Of a DNA stretch of 64,000 nt, positions 36,201-50,357 are shown in pieces. Source of the DNA: Bolinopsis microptera (taxonomy: Eukaryota > Ctenophora > Tentaculata > Lobata > Bolinopsidae); NCBI RefSeq assembly GCF_026151205.1, contig NC_087078.1, positions 5,969,675-6,033,674 of the forward strand, written 5' to 3'. A program made the translations under genes and the position numbers. The notes beneath the pieces are model-generated. The model saw only the letters and a list, made by a program, of their open reading frames with translations. It was not told the origin of the DNA and did no database searches. Numbering within the stretch: position 1 is the stretch's first letter; every line of letters starts with the position of its first letter.

Positions 36201-39200
36201 CAGTTAAGTTATTATTAATTAAGGGAGTGACGGGTAACTTAAGCTCCGAATTAAGTTCAATACTGCGAGGGATCATTTTTCCTGGCAGGTATTGTTTACA
36301 ATTTATGTCTTTGGACTTTTTGATAAACATTGTTACTGCACCAATCGAGATTATGAGCGACACTGAAAAAAAATTTCAGCATAATCTTCTCTTTTTATAA
36401 ATAATACCGAAACTTTTATCTGAAACACAACAAATTTTTTTTCATTTGTGTCATCGTCACTATTTGTGTCCTTTCAGGAAATAATTCATGGGTTTAAAAA
36501 ATCGAGAATATCCGGGAGAATAATTGCTTATTTGATAATATTTCCTCACATTTCCATTCGCTTTACTAATCCATCTACTGTTGAGTCAGAGTCATTAAAA
36601 TCACAAAGTAACTTACTTACGTAAATCAAACGGATATAAACCTCATGCTGTTAAAAATCAAAAAAGTGACCTCAACCCCATTAAATCATTCTATTCCTGT
36701 CATTCGCGAACAAAACGTATTTAAGAAACCTGGCTATATACCGTTGTGATCTAAGAATAATAAGCTATAGACGACCGTCTGTAGAAATATATAAGCAGTC
36801 AGCTGCGGCCAGACAACATTTTTACCAAACGATGTCTAGCTCTATTGAAGCGTGTTACTATTTTACAATAAAAAGTTGTAGACAATGAAAGAGACAATGA
36901 GTTAAGGATGATCTCAATTAGAATAGTCTTTTGACTCATCGTGCCTTCTCCTAATGCTGGGTCCCAACCTGCGTCATCTTCTTTTAGTTCGGTTCCTGTT
37001 AACAGTCAGTAAGGTATCAATTCAAAATGTCTGCTAACTGATTCGGCTGAATAACCGGGCTCGAACTTCGAAGACTTGGCAAACACTGGCTATGGATAAG
37101 GAAGCTGTGGCAGTTTCTGGCAAATGACTGGTTCTAAACAGAGAACGGTAATTTGGTAGGCCCTAGGCTGGCCATAATTGACATAATCGGATTTGGGTGC
37201 TTTATTAGGAAATCTATATAGAACCATGAATTGTTATCGCTTGTGTTATGATAAAAATAAGAAGATCTATGATTTAGTGCATTCAAAATATTAAAATATT
37301 TTCCTCTGCTCCTTATTCATATTTTTGGTAAATGAAACTTGTAGGTATAAATACAACTTCTGGCATAACCAGACGCGTAATTTTACAAATGAAAAGTAAA
37401 TGAATATTTACAAACTTGTAATCCTTCACCGATTATTAAATTGATATTTATTATTAAACAAAAGTTCTAAACAAGGGATAGTTAAAGAACAGCGCCCAAG
37501 GCCCCAAGTCTAATCTTTCCTTAAACAAATAACTAAATATCGAAACTATATTGTAGTTTCTGCTCACATCTTTTATCATAAACTAAATTACTGAGATACA
37601 ATACAGATCGAAAATATTATTAACATAAAGAATTCTTTTGCCTAAATCATGCACAATCACCGATTCTGAAGAATAAAAGCCAATTGTTCTAATCTTATAA
37701 CTTCTTTACTTATAGGTAGACTTAAGCTGGACTATTTTCTGTGGAAACTATGATAGCAAAAGTTTTTGTGTTCTATGTTCTTTATAAATTGGTCTTTTAT
37801 CTATCAAATTTCAATGACAATATCTTACGTTAGTAAAACTAAACCCTTATTAACCCAAAATAAATGCATAAATGGTTGTTAATGCTATTAATTGTGAATG
37901 ATCATAATATGATTATAAAAAGATTTCAGATAACATTCAAAACAGTCCTGTATAAAATTTACCAATTAAAACCAATAGCCCAATATTCTCTGGGCACTAC
38001 AAGGGTAACTAAAACTATAGTGCACCAGTCTGCCTGCCTCGCCCTGATAAACTCGAATAGGACTAACGCTTTCTTTTCTTTTCTTGTGCGTTATCCCTAT
38101 TCCCTTGTCGATATAGACTGGCCTTCACCCGACCACGTTAAGCTGTTCAGAGCCCAGACCTTCTCCGTGCCCCACCAAATCCTTTCTCAACTTGAAGAAT
38201 AATCTGCACACTTATACAATCTTTGTCTGACTTTCATGAGTATGTTTTACTTTTACATAGTCTAGAGCAGGCATTCTGTAATCGTAATGAAAGACGTTAT
38301 TGGTCGGCTAAATGTAACTGGTTACTGGGATAACGGTTTGATTTGGTAAAGCAGGTTTTTAAAGTAGTGATAAAAACATCACTATATGACTATGAGTCAT
38401 GTTTAGTTGTAATGTTTTCGTATCCGGTATCAATACTAGCTCTCTCACAAATCAAACCATTATTCCAGTTTATAACAGCTGATATTTGATATTTTGACTA
38501 TAGCATTCTGAAATAGAGATGTCAGTGATCGCTCATAAACCTGGTGCCGTCACCGGCTTAATCCACGGCTCCATCCATGCAGTCACCCACTTGGCCACTT
38601 GCCATTGTCAGCTGACACCATTGAACTACATGAAAACAACCAATGAGTATCACCAACTGCAGCGCCAACAGCTGCGATGGTGGATTAATGGAACCATTAA
38701 ATGTTAGATGCAAAAGCCAAAAGTATTCAATGCACAAAGTGCTGGAAAGTATCCATGATCAACCTTTTTATTCACAAATCCTGGGTTTTTTATTATTCTA
38801 CCAAAATTTCCACTTCCTTTGAGAGAGCAATGTTTATTTTTAAAGCTAGGCCAAGATACAAAATATTACCCTGCAAAATAGTACCCTGCAGCTGCGCGTA
38901 TCATACGATTATAATTACTGTACAGGTCGCCTTCAGTGGTACTGGTACAGTTGTCTACAGTTTATCAAATCCAGTGCTCACTTTGATCAGAAAGAACTAA
39001 AACAGCTGACAGGGTGCTTTGATCATATAGCACCGAGCACGTGGTGTTTTGCACCAAGCACGTGAGCGTTCTGCAGTTGTGTTTGTATTTGTTAAACCCG
39101 TACCTTTGACATTTGATTTTTTTAACCAACACAGATGACAGAACAGTAGTATTGGTTTCGAAACCACGTGGTTCGATCTAACTGATTATCCAGTTTGAGT

Positions 39201-40590
39201 GTGTTTGTGAACTGTAATGTTTTGGTATTTTGTAGCAAGTGCAGTTTTCTTTTAACCCGAGGGTTGTCCCGCCGTAAATCTTCATATATAGGACTGCTGG
39301 ACTGTTTCACAGTTGTTACAACTCACGTTGTTACAACTCACGTACATCACGTAAACGTACATTATCCAGTAACTATGACCTTCTACAATCTACATGACGT
39401 TCTAGGTTTTTATCGCTGCACGTACCTATGACGATGCACGTGCGCCATGAGCGAATCATCTTTACAGATCATTCATCGTCAGATCTGATATAACATAACC
39501 CAGAACCATAAAATCAGAAGTTTGTCCTATAAATACGATATTATAGTTTCTAGACAAGTATAAGATGCATAGAATTAGACGCGCCGAAACACCTGCATAG
39601 TTTCATTCGGAAACAATGCCTTTTAGTTTTCTGTTGAATTGATATTATGCAACAGTATTGGTCATCCATGAGTAGTTGCTCTTTGGAAATTTCAACGCAC
39701 CGATTAATAAATTTGCAGAAGTGTTAGGGCTTTGATTTGGGAATTATGTTGGTGTTTATTTTATAAGCGTTACTGTAAAGTGTAACTGTAAACTGTATAG
39801 TCACGTTTCTTGCACGTTTTTATAGCCATATAGGAGCTATATAAATACATCAGGAGGTAAAATGTCGCAGAAAAAAAGTCGTACAACCCATGTCCCATGG
39901 TCGAGTCTGAAAATTTCAATTGAGTAGATGAACATTTGGGAATGCAGACTTTACTTATTGTTTGAACTTAGATTAATCCTAAAATCGATATGTCATGTGA
40001 TTTATGTTTTCTTAGGAAGATTTTTCCATTAAATGCTCATTGACATTATACTTTTCCGTTGTTACAATTATGATCGAGTTCGAACTTTTCTTTGTTGAGA
40101 GTTTAAGTTGACGATTAAGAATTCTCGTGATTATCGAACTTAATTTATGCACTAGGAACTCGATGCTTTGATTTATGACACTCGATTTTGTTCTTACTGT
40201 AAATCTCTGTTCATTGTCTATAAGATTTATCCCTCCTTTTATCGTCCAAAATCCGTAATAATGTGGAGTTGAGCCATTATCTGCCTTTAGCATCGCCCTT
40301 GGACGCCGTCCAATGTAATTTCGATAGACCTTTTTAATTTGATGAAGATGACTTATCTTCTCTAGTCGCTATTTAGCCAGAATCATTGTCTGAACAAGGC
40401 ATTTTACTTACTTTTAAACGACATTGTATTTGCTTCACATTTCAGATTTAATATCCCAAAGCCCCATTACTGCTGATCTTATTCATGATTGTAGATATTA
40501 TCGAATTAAATAAGGTTTACGATTTCAAGCAACTGCATTATGTACAAGTTGAATTAAATTATCCTGATTCGTGTTCAATGCTCATGCTTT
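33300..40590. other. 7-kb stretch without supported genes
   Basis: AT-rich sequence with stops in all frames and no convincing exon pair. The only structure I note is the hairpin at 34431-34507. The ORF at 37864-38202 (112 codons) has a GC-richer second half but no recognisable domain or splice context. Confidence 0.45.
34431..34507. repeat. 77-bp imperfect palindrome
   Basis: The outer arms CTATGCCACATTAA and TTAATGTGGTATAG and the inner arms ATAATGAGG and CCTCATTAT pair into a long hairpin with a loop around AGTAGCTTAGTAAGCCACG. It may be a tiny MITE or a structured transcript. Confidence 0.65.
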
Positions 40591-40597
40591 ATGTATC

Positions 40598-41205
40598 ACT
40601 AGCAGGAACCCGTCTAACCCTAAAATGGTGTCAAGACTCAAGAGACTAAAACAATCATTACCTATTTAATTCGCGTTTTTGACACCACTTGGGGTACCAA
40701 ATTTTGGGCTCTAAAACTCCTATTTCTTGGCCAATTTTTTATTTTTTCATGCTGATTTGGAGGCCATTAAAGCATTTGACCCAGTCAAAAAAGTTTCAGT
40801 TGTATATCTTTTACGGTTTTTGCAGAAATTCGCGTTAAAGTTGATGCCGTGGTGTCAGTAAAATGGCACAGATAAATATATATATATCGTCTCGCTTTAT
40901 ATATACTAGCAGGAACCCGTCTAACCCTAAAGTGGTGTCAAGACTCAAAAATCAAAATACTAAAATAATTATTACCTATTTAATTGGCGTTTTTGACACC
41001 ACTTGGGGGTCCAAATTTTCGGCTCTAAGATCATTATTCCTTGGCCAATTTTTTATTTTTTCATGCTGATTTGAAGGCCATTAAAGCATTTGACCTAGCC
41101 AAAAAAGTTCCAGTTGTATATCTTCTACGGTTTTTGCGGAAAGTCGCGTTAAAGTTGATGCTGTGGTGTCAGTAAAATGGCACAGATATATATATATATA
41201 TAGGG
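40598..41205. repeat. Two tandem 307-bp units, each ending in (TA)n plus TCGTCTCGCTTTATATA
   Basis: CTAGCAGGAACCCGTCTAACCC starts at 40600 and 40907, and the units are about 93% alike. Each contains TTTTTGACACCACTTGGGG and ends GTCAGTAAAATGGCACAGATA before a TA tract. A third TA-TCGTCTCGCTTTATATATA lies at 42474-42503, beyond the LINE fragment. Confidence 0.85.
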
Positions 41206-42474
41206 ATTTCAAGGATTTCAAGGATTTCAAAATAAAATGATCATTACAATAAACATTGTGTCGGATCTAAATATTAAAAAATAAAGATAAAATGAAAGTC
41301 AAAAACGAAAAAACCGAAACCTGTCCTGAAAAATGCACGGTTGACGGTTATAGTCTAAAGAGTTTAAAAACCGAGCTATTCCAAAAAGGAATGTTCATGA
41401 CGCGAACAACCAGTCCTTTGTGTCCATGCCTAAGATCCACACATAAATTCCACACTAAATCAAAAGTGTGAAACGCACACGAAAAATAACACACAGTCGG
41501 ATCCACGTTTCGCATGTTGAGTCCGTGAGTCATGTTGTAGGTCCTTCCTTTTCTTTTCTGTCACTCGGGGGGAACCTCCGCTTGTTCACTTTACTCAAGA
41601 ATCTGGCAGTTTCTCTGATCAATAGGATATCCTTGAAGAGGTCGGCAAAGGTCTCCGCTCCAGAGGTGATCATGGTTCTCGCCTGCTGACCTATGTTTCG
41701 CCTCAGGTCGTCGTAAAGCGAACAATCCGTGAGAACGTGTTTCTCATCTTCAATGATCGGCTCAAACATTGGTAGTTCGGCCAGTATACCGACAGCTTCA
41801 AGGTCTGATGAAGAACAGTGCTTACAAATGCGACTGAGCGGATTTTCACGGTTGATGGCGTATCTACCGGTCTCGATGTTGAACTTATGAGCACTCATTC
41901 TGAACTGCGCCAGCCGCTTCACCTCTTCTCCACTGAGCTGCAGGTTCAGGTACGCTTCAGCTGTAAATTCACTTTTGATAGTGTTGTAGAAACTGAGCTT
42001 TCGGTTGTTTTGCCGCTCCTCGTTCCAACAGTTAATAAAAGTACTACGTAGTGCTGTTTTGAATTGGTTGGGGTAGGTCAACCTGCGAGATGATACTGAC
42101 TGAAGGCTTTGTCGGAGATCTTCTATACCTTTGTACCATGGCAGATTGAGTGTGCGTTGTTCTATGAACGCCTGTCTGGCTAGACTTGTGCAACCAGCTC
42201 TGTCCATTTGCTCAAGTCGGTTGAAATACCCAAATACTTGCTTTGATGCCTTTATCACTAGGGGGCAGCGGCCTGTATCACCCCATACACTCGCATTTGA
42301 GGTTTTTCTGCCCACTCCTAAGGTCCACTTGAGGAATGAGAGATGAAGCTTTTCGAGAGGATCTCTTGCAGTCTCCTTCAGGAGAGATTTGGTGTTGATA
42401 TTATCTTGATAGTTTCTGACAAAGAGAGTCTCTGGGAGCCACACCTGACATCCGTATGTCACAATCGGTATACC
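41206..42474 (-). mobile_element. 5'-truncated LINE, reverse transcriptase C-terminal part
   Basis: The open frame on the minus strand (42474-41530 within the LINE) encodes GIPIVTYGCQVWLPE, PLEKLHLSFLKWTLGVGRKT, then a C-terminal cysteine/histidine cluster ICKHCSSSD...EKHVLTDCSLYDDLR. This arrangement (end of the RT thumb plus a CxxC...HxxxxC finger) is common in CR1/Jockey-like LINEs of invertebrates. The catalytic RT core is missing. The 3' end has three GAAATCCTT repeats before a TA tract. The frame continues past 42474 into unrelated AT-rich DNA, so the ATG at 42609 is not its own. There are no stops in the retained part, so insertion is fairly recent. Confidence 0.75.
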
Positions 42475-42649
42475 ATATATATATCGTCTCGCTTTATATA
42501 TAGTAAGATTATATATCATTATTGTAAAATATTCAGTAATTTTGTTCATACTTTTTGTCGTACTCATACAAATATTTAATATGCGCATTAATCCTACTTT
42601 AAATTTCAAATGACTTCACTTAACTGTGTTGTTTCTAGGTTTTGTTTTG

Positions 42650-45600
42650 TTTACACTGCCTCTATAGAAACAAGCTGTTGCTTTTATTTCTTAAAACTGC
42701 ATTTAACATACCCAAGTACGTGCCCACACGGCACCCAATTATATTCGGCTGGGAAAGAAACTTCATTTCCAGCTACTGACCGAGCCTAGTTCCCACGGCA
42801 TCCCCCATCCCAACATCATGGCAGCTAGGTAGCAAGATAACAGACATGAGTCACCAAGTGACCACTTCTTATTGACCGTCGTTATTCTTGTCCCTCCTGA
42901 TCATCATGTCAAGGAGTCTTTAAAGTCACCCTGACTCTGAAAATTGACCTCTGAAAGGTGGACAATCATTAAGAAAGACAGTTACTCTACTGTACATCTG
43001 TCCTCTGGTCAGGAGATAATAGCTCATACTAAACGGGCTATTTTGACACTGTTCTGATCTGTTAAGTGGAGAACTTTGTGGGGTTCTAATTCATTCTCTG
43101 CAATTATATTTGCTGGGGTATCATGCTGTTAGGAAAATGTCAGGGTTTAAATGATGTCTATATTTGTGGACCTATCCTAGAGGCGAGTAGGTTTGTATCT
43201 TATTTATCAGTGAACTTCACAGTTTTTTCTTATGGCTGAAACCTGCACTACTATTGGTCCACAGTGGAATTAAGCTTTTAATGTTTCCTCTTCACTCCTC
43301 AGTATAAATTCACGAAAACTTGAAATATTGTACTGAAATTGAGGAGCAAATTTCCTGTCCTAGCAGTTCCACGAAACATATTGACTTGGATATAACGATT
43401 CTTGCACGGATTTAAATAACCACGTCTGTAATTTCTTGGACCATTCTCCTTAATATTATCTTCTAGGCTTAACAGTAAACATAGCTCGCAACAATAATTA
43501 ATACGAAAGATCTACAATGTTAGAATGTTACGATGTTAAACTTAAACCAGTCGTGGACTCCACCTTAAACCGAAATTCACCAAAATAAGACTTCCTTTTC
43601 CTGGTATTCACGGGCGGACCTCAGCACATCTATATCGGTTACCTTTATTAATTGGCACTCCTTTTATCTGCGGCGGCACGAGCAGCCCGGAGCAGCCTAG
43701 GCCGCTATTGTCCTGGCTCCAGCGGTCACCAGGGTTTAGACCAGCAGGCCGAGCGGCTTTAATTGTACTGCGGACTCTGGAGATTGGTGGGATTCAGAAC
43801 AGGGGAATTTCCGAAGCCCTGGATTTCAAACCTTTCAAAGGGGTACAGCTTTTGACAGCTGACGCGCATCAAATAGGGTTGTGAGGTTCAGCAATGTGGT
43901 ATTAAATTTAACAGACCATAATGTGAGATTTAAAAGTTTGTACATATCGTAAGCTGATAATGACTAGCCGATATGTGATAAGATATAGCGATAAGTCGGC
44001 ACGTTACTACAATGTGTGGTTGTTGACAATAGTGTTGATGCAGCACTAGTTTGGAAGGCTTCACCAGCCCGCTCGATCTCCGGCTGCCGCACGCGGCTCA
44101 TCATGATTTTTAAACAGGACAAATTTTCATGTGACATCACGTGATTTTTACCTGCGTATCCTAGCAACGCAGAACACTGCGTGTCATGCCACGTGGGGTG
44201 ACTGTTCCGTCAGGTGACACGCCCTCCGGTTTAAACGGCGACGTAAGCTTGCAAAAACAGGTTTACAGCAGAGCAAGCACACCGAACAATACGGTCATAT
44301 CCGTGCGGCGCGCACAACAGCCTGGTGGTGAAACGGTGGTAGTGACGCCAGTTTCTGGTTTATTTCACCTCCGGGAGGTGAAGTAGATTGTCAACGGGAC
44401 GGACGGACGGAAGCCATATAGCAAACAGCATCCCTCTTCCTGTTGACGGGACCCGGTCTTCTTGCCACGCTACTCCAGCTGTTAATTGAACAGCCTGATA
44501 TCCTCGCTTTTAGACGGGACCGTCTGCTGCATCCTGCCACAATCCCTGTTAGATTTTGTAGATGCTTGGCTTTTGTCGCACTGGTCTGGAATTCTAGTCA
44601 AGTCTGTTGAAAGGTCCTGAAAACATGATAGCTAATTCTACTACTGAGGTTAGTTTTTTTCGGGTACTACTTTTTCTTTTATGTTTTACCGCAGGGTTGG
44701 TCATGTTGAATGCTTTTTCTCAATCGACTAACCTGCGTTGTACTTTTTTACTCAATGTTTCGGGACTAGGTTCATGTATGGGGGACTATGGGATACTACT
44801 GTTCTTCAGCATCCAATTCACCATCATGCGGCTCTGCAAATTATCATAAACTAGTGCTAACAACATGTTGTTGATCGTGTCGCGCCAACACGTTCGTGTG
44901 AATCAGCCGAAGGGATAAAAGTTTATACCGGGTAGTCAGTCTATACCATAAATGTTGAAAATTAAAGAATTAAGCAAGTCAGGAACACTTTATTTTTAAC
45001 GATAACTCTTTTTGCAGCATGGTCTACCGGGTAGACTCTACCCAACATTAACAACCTGTCCCTAAAGTAATGCTGTCAACAGTGACTTATGTGAATCTGC
45101 AAAACCTTAATCTGTAATTTGCCAACTTTAACAAGTTCAGACGAAATCAATTCCAATAATCCTCCCGGTAGATACCTTAGACGTTCGCTCACCGACACAG
45201 CTAACGTCGGGTATATGTGTCATAAAAGGTTAGTTGGTCGTCTGGAATGTTTATACTTTATATGTTAGGATATTCCTGATGATAAGGTTCTCTCCTGTGT
45301 GTCATGTATGTTTTTTTTACTATTAATGGGAGTTTATATCGTTGTTATTTCCGGGGAAACTGTTGCCAACTATTGCACGTGTAAAACTTCTTTAAATGAT
45401 GCCAAACAGCAACATTTTTTAGAGGGTGAGAGGGCAGCCGGCATAAAGCCAACTCAATATTCATTTGAATATTTGGTTATCGTGGGTGCTTACTAGGCGG
45501 CTACTACTATACTATTAGTAGGTGGCTACTAGCATACCATTGATTATTTTTGTGGTGCACATGGCTGCAAATCGGTTAAAAGATGGTTACTTACTTGGTA

Positions 45601-47320
45601 TTTGATGTTAAGCTTGTGATTTTTATTTCATCCCCAATCCAATTATGAGGGGGGGGAGGGGGCCCGAGCTAATTTGTTGCCTATATTTTAACAACTTATC
45701 TTGTACCTTAAATTCTGTTGAACATAAATAGATAAAATAGATATACTTCGATGGTTCGAAAATAGCGATTATGAGCTGTATTTTCAAGAATGTTGAGTGC
45801 CAATATGCCCCGTCCTTCTCGTCTCATTTGACGCAATGGTAACTGTTGGAGGCATATAATAATATATTAAAGAGTTAAAACCTTAGTCTAAGATGATCGT
45901 AATCTTAAATAATCATAGTGGTCCCGGTGACCAGATGTTAAAAAATTAGGAGAAAATTACACCTCGAACTTTTCAGAATTGTTAGTTGCCCATTGTGGCA
46001 TTGTTATCACGCACTGAAGTCTGGAATAACATATGTAATTCCAGTCTACGATTTGCTGGTGCTGCAGAATTATAATTTCGTACAGTTTGGGAGATTTTTT
46101 GAGCAGTATGGACTAAAGGTCGGAAAAGCTAAAGACTGGCAATTATTTTTCCCGAAAACTTAGGGACCACTATAATACTAGTAAGCAAAAGTCTAACTCG
46201 CAATTCAAAACCATCACACTTTGAAGCAGTATCTGAGTACTTAGCTCGTCATTCGCCCCAGAAAATTAAGAGCGGTCCTTTTGTTTAAAGCATTTTGTAC
46301 GGTCACTTGTTTGATCAAGATGTTTCTAATTAATGTTCAAGATTATTTTGCTACTTTTTTAGGAAAATCTCTTTGAAATGTTGCCAATTTGCAGGAATTT
46401 AAAAACTAATGACCACTCACAACAGAATGTGATGATGGCGCTATAAAATTACTACTGGGATTTTTGACGGCCAGTATCAACACTAAACGATATAAATAGT
46501 TTTCCAGAAGTTTTGCACTTTTACCTGCACGTTAAAAACTATAAAATTTCTAAATATCTAACAGAGTTGCTGCGGGATTTTAGCTTTAGTTTGTGTTCAA
46601 CGGTTAAAAGTATCCGTATCCACAATTCATGACAAGATGGTGATGGTAGTGTTTAATCAATATTGATGTTAATATTGAGATCAATGATTTCTTCAGAATG
46701 TCAGTAAGAATGACACGTATATTCAGTTAAACAGCTGTAGAATGTAGCCACATGTATTCGGTGGCCAGCTTGTCAAAGAAGGGAGCTGAGGGGAGCTTCT
46801 AGTAGGGTTGTCAGGTATGCGCTCTGTTGTGGCCCTCTCTAAACTGTATTAGCACCAACAAGGCAGAGCATGGTGCCCAAAACAAGTCCAAAATAAGATT
46901 CAGGTGACAGCTCTAAGCTCAGCCAATAATTTCTCATGCTCGAAATTAATAAAGGTAACCGATATAGATGTTTGTATTTCGCATGATATTCAGTACCCAA
47001 CTATTACTATCTTTTAGCGGCAATCATTCCGACCGTCAAACATTTCCTCTTTCTTGGTCCGAAAATTCGAAGATAAAAGTCTGTTGAAGTTGGGCGTCAG
47101 GGCGTGGTACATATTATGTGCATATTAATTGGCAGACACGCTGATACCGGGCGATCTTAGGGGCCAAGTTCACCTGACAACACTATACCGGGCTATCTCA
47201 AACTGTCAGATTGAGGACTGCTTGACGAAGGTACTGGTGACATAACCCTCTAGCTGTGAAATTGATGACATTATTATGACATTTTACCTGACACAGCTAG
47301 ATCAGGTCTGAAAACAGTAA
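42650..47320. other. 4.7-kb stretch without supported genes
   Basis: GC rises around 43640-44560 (ACGGGACC motifs, a CCTAGCAACG RFX-like half site at about 44160), which may mark a promoter or an old repeat. ORFs at 43964, 44186 and 44607 have no recognisable domain, and I cannot assign exons. Confidence 0.4.
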
Positions 47321-47324
47321 ACTC

Positions 47325-47515
47325 CGTGACTCCATCATCTCATTGTGACGACATTGTGACTCCATCATCTCATTGTGACGACATTGTGACTCCATTATCT
47401 CATTGTGACGACATTGTGAAGACATTCTCTCATTGTGACGACATTGTGACGACATTGTGACGACATTGTCTCATTGTGACGACATTGTGACTCCATTGTC
47501 TCATTGTGACGGGAT
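47325..47515. repeat. Minisatellite of CATTGTGACGA units
   Basis: Higher-order 30-bp repeats (CTCCATCATCTCATTGTGACGACATTGTGA) grade into a simple 12-bp CATTGTGACGA array. Confidence 0.85.
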
Positions 47516-48607
47516 GGTGACTGTTGATTGGGGACGCGTGATGATCCTCGCAAGTGCACGCAACATATTGGCATGATGCCAATATGACCATGACCAACAT
47601 GTCACCACTCACCAAGAATAAGGTTGGAACACATTCTGAATTAAGAAACCGTTTTGTATTAAACACAGCCCGCCCTTATCCGTAAGACGTCCGTTACCTG
47701 CCACACCGCTACCCCTCCAGCTTCCTGCCTGACTCTTCAAATGAAAACCGCAGAAATGCACTATGTTATTTGGTAGATTGGTACAATATCGTACCAATAT
47801 TGGTCACATGTTAGCCTCAGTGACTTTGCTGAACTCAATTCTTGGTCACATGCTGTTAACCAAAGTAACTCTGCTGAACTCACATCTTACCTGCGAAGAT
47901 ACGCGTGCAGTTGGATCCCTGGAGACGTGTGCAGCTTGATGGCATCACGACCACACCGCTGACGATACCAGCTTTATGATGGCCTAATAGACGTCACTGA
48001 TAGCCCATCAAGGATACTTATCATCCTGCAGTCACGGAAAACCACTCGAGCAAGGCTTCTCGGGGAACATTCTTTGATGGTGGTGTATATAAACCGCTGC
48101 ACTTATTGTTTTAGGCCAGTATTTTGCCTGTTCCGGTTTTATTTGCTGTATAAGATTTTAAGCTAGTTTATCGGTTTTAATTTAAATTGTTTTTATGTGC
48201 TCGATCACTAACAAAATGTTCATAGGTTTAACCGTGCATGATTTCAATGGTGCAAATATTCGACTATGATTATTTTTACTGTGACGCAAAATTTTGAACA
48301 GTCAATAATATGGATACAAATGGTAGCTTATTGCTGCAATTTTTTGCATCTTTCCACATCACATTGGATACGAATCTAAATCAAATTGGAGCTTTGATAA
48401 AGTAATATCGGTTTTTTGCTAAAACAGAACTAACTCTTGAAAAGATTTACTCGAAGTAAGTGAGATATAAAAGAGCATAATGTTTACTGTGCACAATTCG
48501 AACTATATGAGTTGTTGCTGACAAGATAGATGGCCCTGTCATTTTATCATTTTATTCCTTTTACTTGCTTACCCAAAAAACGCAACGCGCAACTGTATTA
48601 TAAGTTA

Positions 48608-49083
48608 GGCCAGTTGGTAGATCACCGACCGGCTATAAGCCGGCTACTAACCGGCTATAAGCCGGCTTATAGCCGGCTACAATTTTTATAGCCGGCTATA
48701 AGCCGGCTTATAGCTGTTTTCGCTGAATTTCTTATAGCCGGCTCCTGACTATCGTTCAGTACGATGTAGTTGAGTTAATATCTTATAACCGGCTTATAAC
48801 CGGCTTATAGCCGGCTTATAACCACTTTCGATACCTAAACGGCTAATAGCCGGCTTATATCCGGCTAATAGCCGTTTTCACTGAATTTCTTATAGCCGAT
48901 ACCTAAACGGCTAACAGCCGGCTTATAACCGGCTAATAGCCGTCGCTCAACAACAAATGTAAGCGGCTACTAACCGGCTATAAGCCGGCTTATAGCCGGC
49001 TATAAAAATTGTAGCCGGCTATAAGCCGGTTTATAGCCGGCTTATAACCGGCTGATAGCCGGTCGGTGATCTACCAATTTCCC
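48608..49083. mobile_element. Foldback MITE, 476 bp, perfect 8-bp target duplication
   Basis: It is bounded by ATAAGTTA at 48600-48607 and 49084-49091. The termini are GGCCAGTTGGTAGATCACCG and, inverted, GGGAAATTGGTAGATCACCG. The whole element is filled with variants of AGCCGGCTTATA in both orientations, so it can fold along nearly its full length. It has no ORF of note. The 8-bp duplication and GG start fit Merlin or hAT-like mobilisation, with Merlin favoured by the GG end. That is inference. Confidence 0.9.
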
Positions 49084-49091
49084 ATAAGTTA

Positions 49092-50311
49092 CGTGTATAT
49101 ACCAATCCCACAAATCTAACGTTGTATTCCAGTCTTCAGTACTATTCTAGTCCCAGTGATGAGACACAATTAACATATAGTACTGGTAGGGGAAGCACTG
49201 GAGTGCCCATCGGGGTTTATATTTTAAAACTGATTATAACAAATACGACCATTGGAGACACTCCCCTTACGAGGGGCTTTCGATCAATCAACCGAGTCTT
49301 ATTATATTGCGACAATTGAATGTAACTTTCTAAATCACATTTTTTACTGAAATAAAAGATTTATTCGATAAATCATAAAATGACGTCGGTTCACAATCCT
49401 TTTTATAAAATTGAATTCATGTCTTCAGTACCATTTTATTACTTATTGATAAGGCACAATTAACGGCCCGGTACAGTTTGGTTCCTTTCCCATTTAGCTT
49501 ACTAGAAGAGTGTATCTCGTTTTGTTAATAACAGATAAATTAAAGTCTCCAGTGCCTACTGCCTAGTACAACAAAACATCAATGGAAGTTTAAACGTGTC
49601 CAATTTAAGGAAGCTTTAGGAAGTTTTAGGGTAAATTAACCTTAATAAATGAACATCAAAGAGATGTCACAAAACACACTAAAAGTACAGGACCACAAAT
49701 TGGGTCCACATCTAAGTTCCTGTTGATGATAACTTTTTTGACAGCACTCCGCACTAAAAACTGCTTGCTCCATGCGCTCGTTATGCTCCAACAGTTTACT
49801 AGGCTACGATAATCACAGTAATGGCAGTAACTATACTAATTCTCCCTGACTTCCCCCCTTATCGGCACTTCCATCTCCATACCTCCACATACTCAGACTA
49901 ATGCCAAGATATTAGTACATCCTACAACTCCTTGCTAACTTCTAGCAACTTCAACTAATGCACTGTGATAGTAGGTGGGCCAGTTTCCACACAGGGCAGC
50001 TATGGGGAAGTTGTATGGGTTATATTGCTGTTCACCTGTTGGTCCGTCTCCTGAGAGGGTTCACTTGGCCTGCTTCACTTGTGGTCCCACTTCTCCCTCC
50101 CCACAGCTGCATTCTTCCCAATGTGTTAGGATGTCATGATGTCAGTTTTCACTTTTTCTCTTTACGTCTGTCTTCAATTCCCGGGGTTTGACGTAATTTC
50201 CTGATAGTTCGAATACAAATGAGCAGAAGCCTGACCAGGGTTAGAGTTGAACCAGCTTGATGCGGATGTATCAGGACAGTTCAGCAGTGTACGTCAGAGA
50301 GTGGGGATGAG

Positions 50312-50357
<46 letters not shown>

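Noticed and set aside
37864-38202. 112-codon ORF, GC-richer near its end
   Set aside because: No domain, signal peptide or splice partner seen. It is kept only as a note within the gene-free region.
44607-44849. 80-codon hydrophobic ORF
   Set aside because: Membrane-like composition follows from T-rich DNA; no family signature, promoter or conserved motif.
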